Part shown: in pieces, positions 6,989-7,084 of the stretch
Numbering within the stretch: position 1 is the stretch's first letter
Layout: each line of letters opens with the position of its first letter
Source: Nitrospiria bacterium
Lineage (GTDB): Bacteria; Nitrospirota; Nitrospiria; Nitrospirales; UBA8639
Reading direction: 5' to 3'
Length of the DNA stretch: 7,084 nt
Assembly: GCA_030430725.1 (NCBI GenBank)
Contig: JAUIKP010000164.1
Span: forward strand, 1 to 7,084
Translations under genes and position numbers: made by a program
Notes under the pieces: model-generated
Seen by the model: the letters and a program-made list of their open reading frames with translations, nothing else
What the model was told of the DNA's origin: nothing
Databases searched by the model: none

Positions 6989-7084
6989 ATGCGCGCGAAC
7001 ATTTTTGTTACGGATGATGATGATGTGGTTCGCCAAGCCATCAGCCGGCGGATCGCCAAACGACACCATCATGTTCGAAGCTTT
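6989..7084 (+). CDS. Response regulator, N-terminal start of receiver domain (3' truncated)
   Basis: The reading frame opens with ATG at 6989 and stays open to the window edge, giving 32 residues. NIFVTDDDDVVRQAI matches the first beta strand and acidic pocket (Asp pair binding Mg2+) of a CheY-like receiver, and RRIAKRHHHVRSF fits the following helix and second strand. The phosphorylated Asp and any output domain lie beyond the window. Start codon spacing of three bases after the kinase stop suggests translational coupling; no strong ribosome-binding site is visible. The NtrC-type output domain usual for partners of this kinase class is expected but not seen. Confidence 0.8.
   Translation, partial: MRANIFVTDDDDVVRQAISRRIAKRHHHVRSF

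Noticed and set aside
1..7084. Insertion sequence, phage, CRISPR, toxin-antitoxin or defence system
   Set aside because: No transposase, integrase, repeat array or defence-type domain appears on either strand. All supported genes are ordinary transport and signalling genes.

Overview
The window looks like chromosomal DNA from a Gram-negative bacterium. It encodes an outer-membrane beta-barrel, two inner-membrane ion transporters and a membrane sensor kinase, and I see no mobile element, CRISPR array, tRNA or rRNA. Base composition is near balanced (judged by eye). The mix of an alginate-export-type porin, a BicA-like SulP transporter, NhaB and an NtrB-like kinase would fit a Nitrospira-like nitrite oxidiser, perhaps a lower-GC marine type. 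That assignment is an inference from gene content, not something the sequence proves.

All genes lie on the plus strand. (1) 2-913: the C-terminal part of an alginate-export-family outer-membrane protein, cut by the left edge. (2) 914-1266: a non-coding control region with an inverted repeat just after gene 1, three copies of CGCACAG, and a close match to a sigma-54 (-24/-12) promoter at 1160-1175. (3) 1267-3066: a SulP/SLC26 transporter with a C-terminal STAS domain that most resembles the bicarbonate transporter BicA. (4) 3124-4746: the Na+/H+ antiporter NhaB, with a non-ATG start. (5) 4747-5059: an intergenic stretch with little recognisable structure. (6) 5060-6985: a CHASE3-HAMP-PAS hybrid sensor histidine kinase of the NtrB-like type. 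(7) 6989-7084: the first 32 residues of a response regulator, cut by the right edge.

How they may work together: a BicA-type carrier imports bicarbonate with Na+, and NhaB exports Na+ in exchange for protons. The pair could form a sodium-cycling bicarbonate uptake module, useful for an autotroph. The sigma-54-type promoter with upstream repeats suggests that an NtrC-type activator controls the pair. A kinase of the class that usually partners NtrC-type regulators lies directly downstream with its regulator, making it an attractive but unproven candidate for that control.
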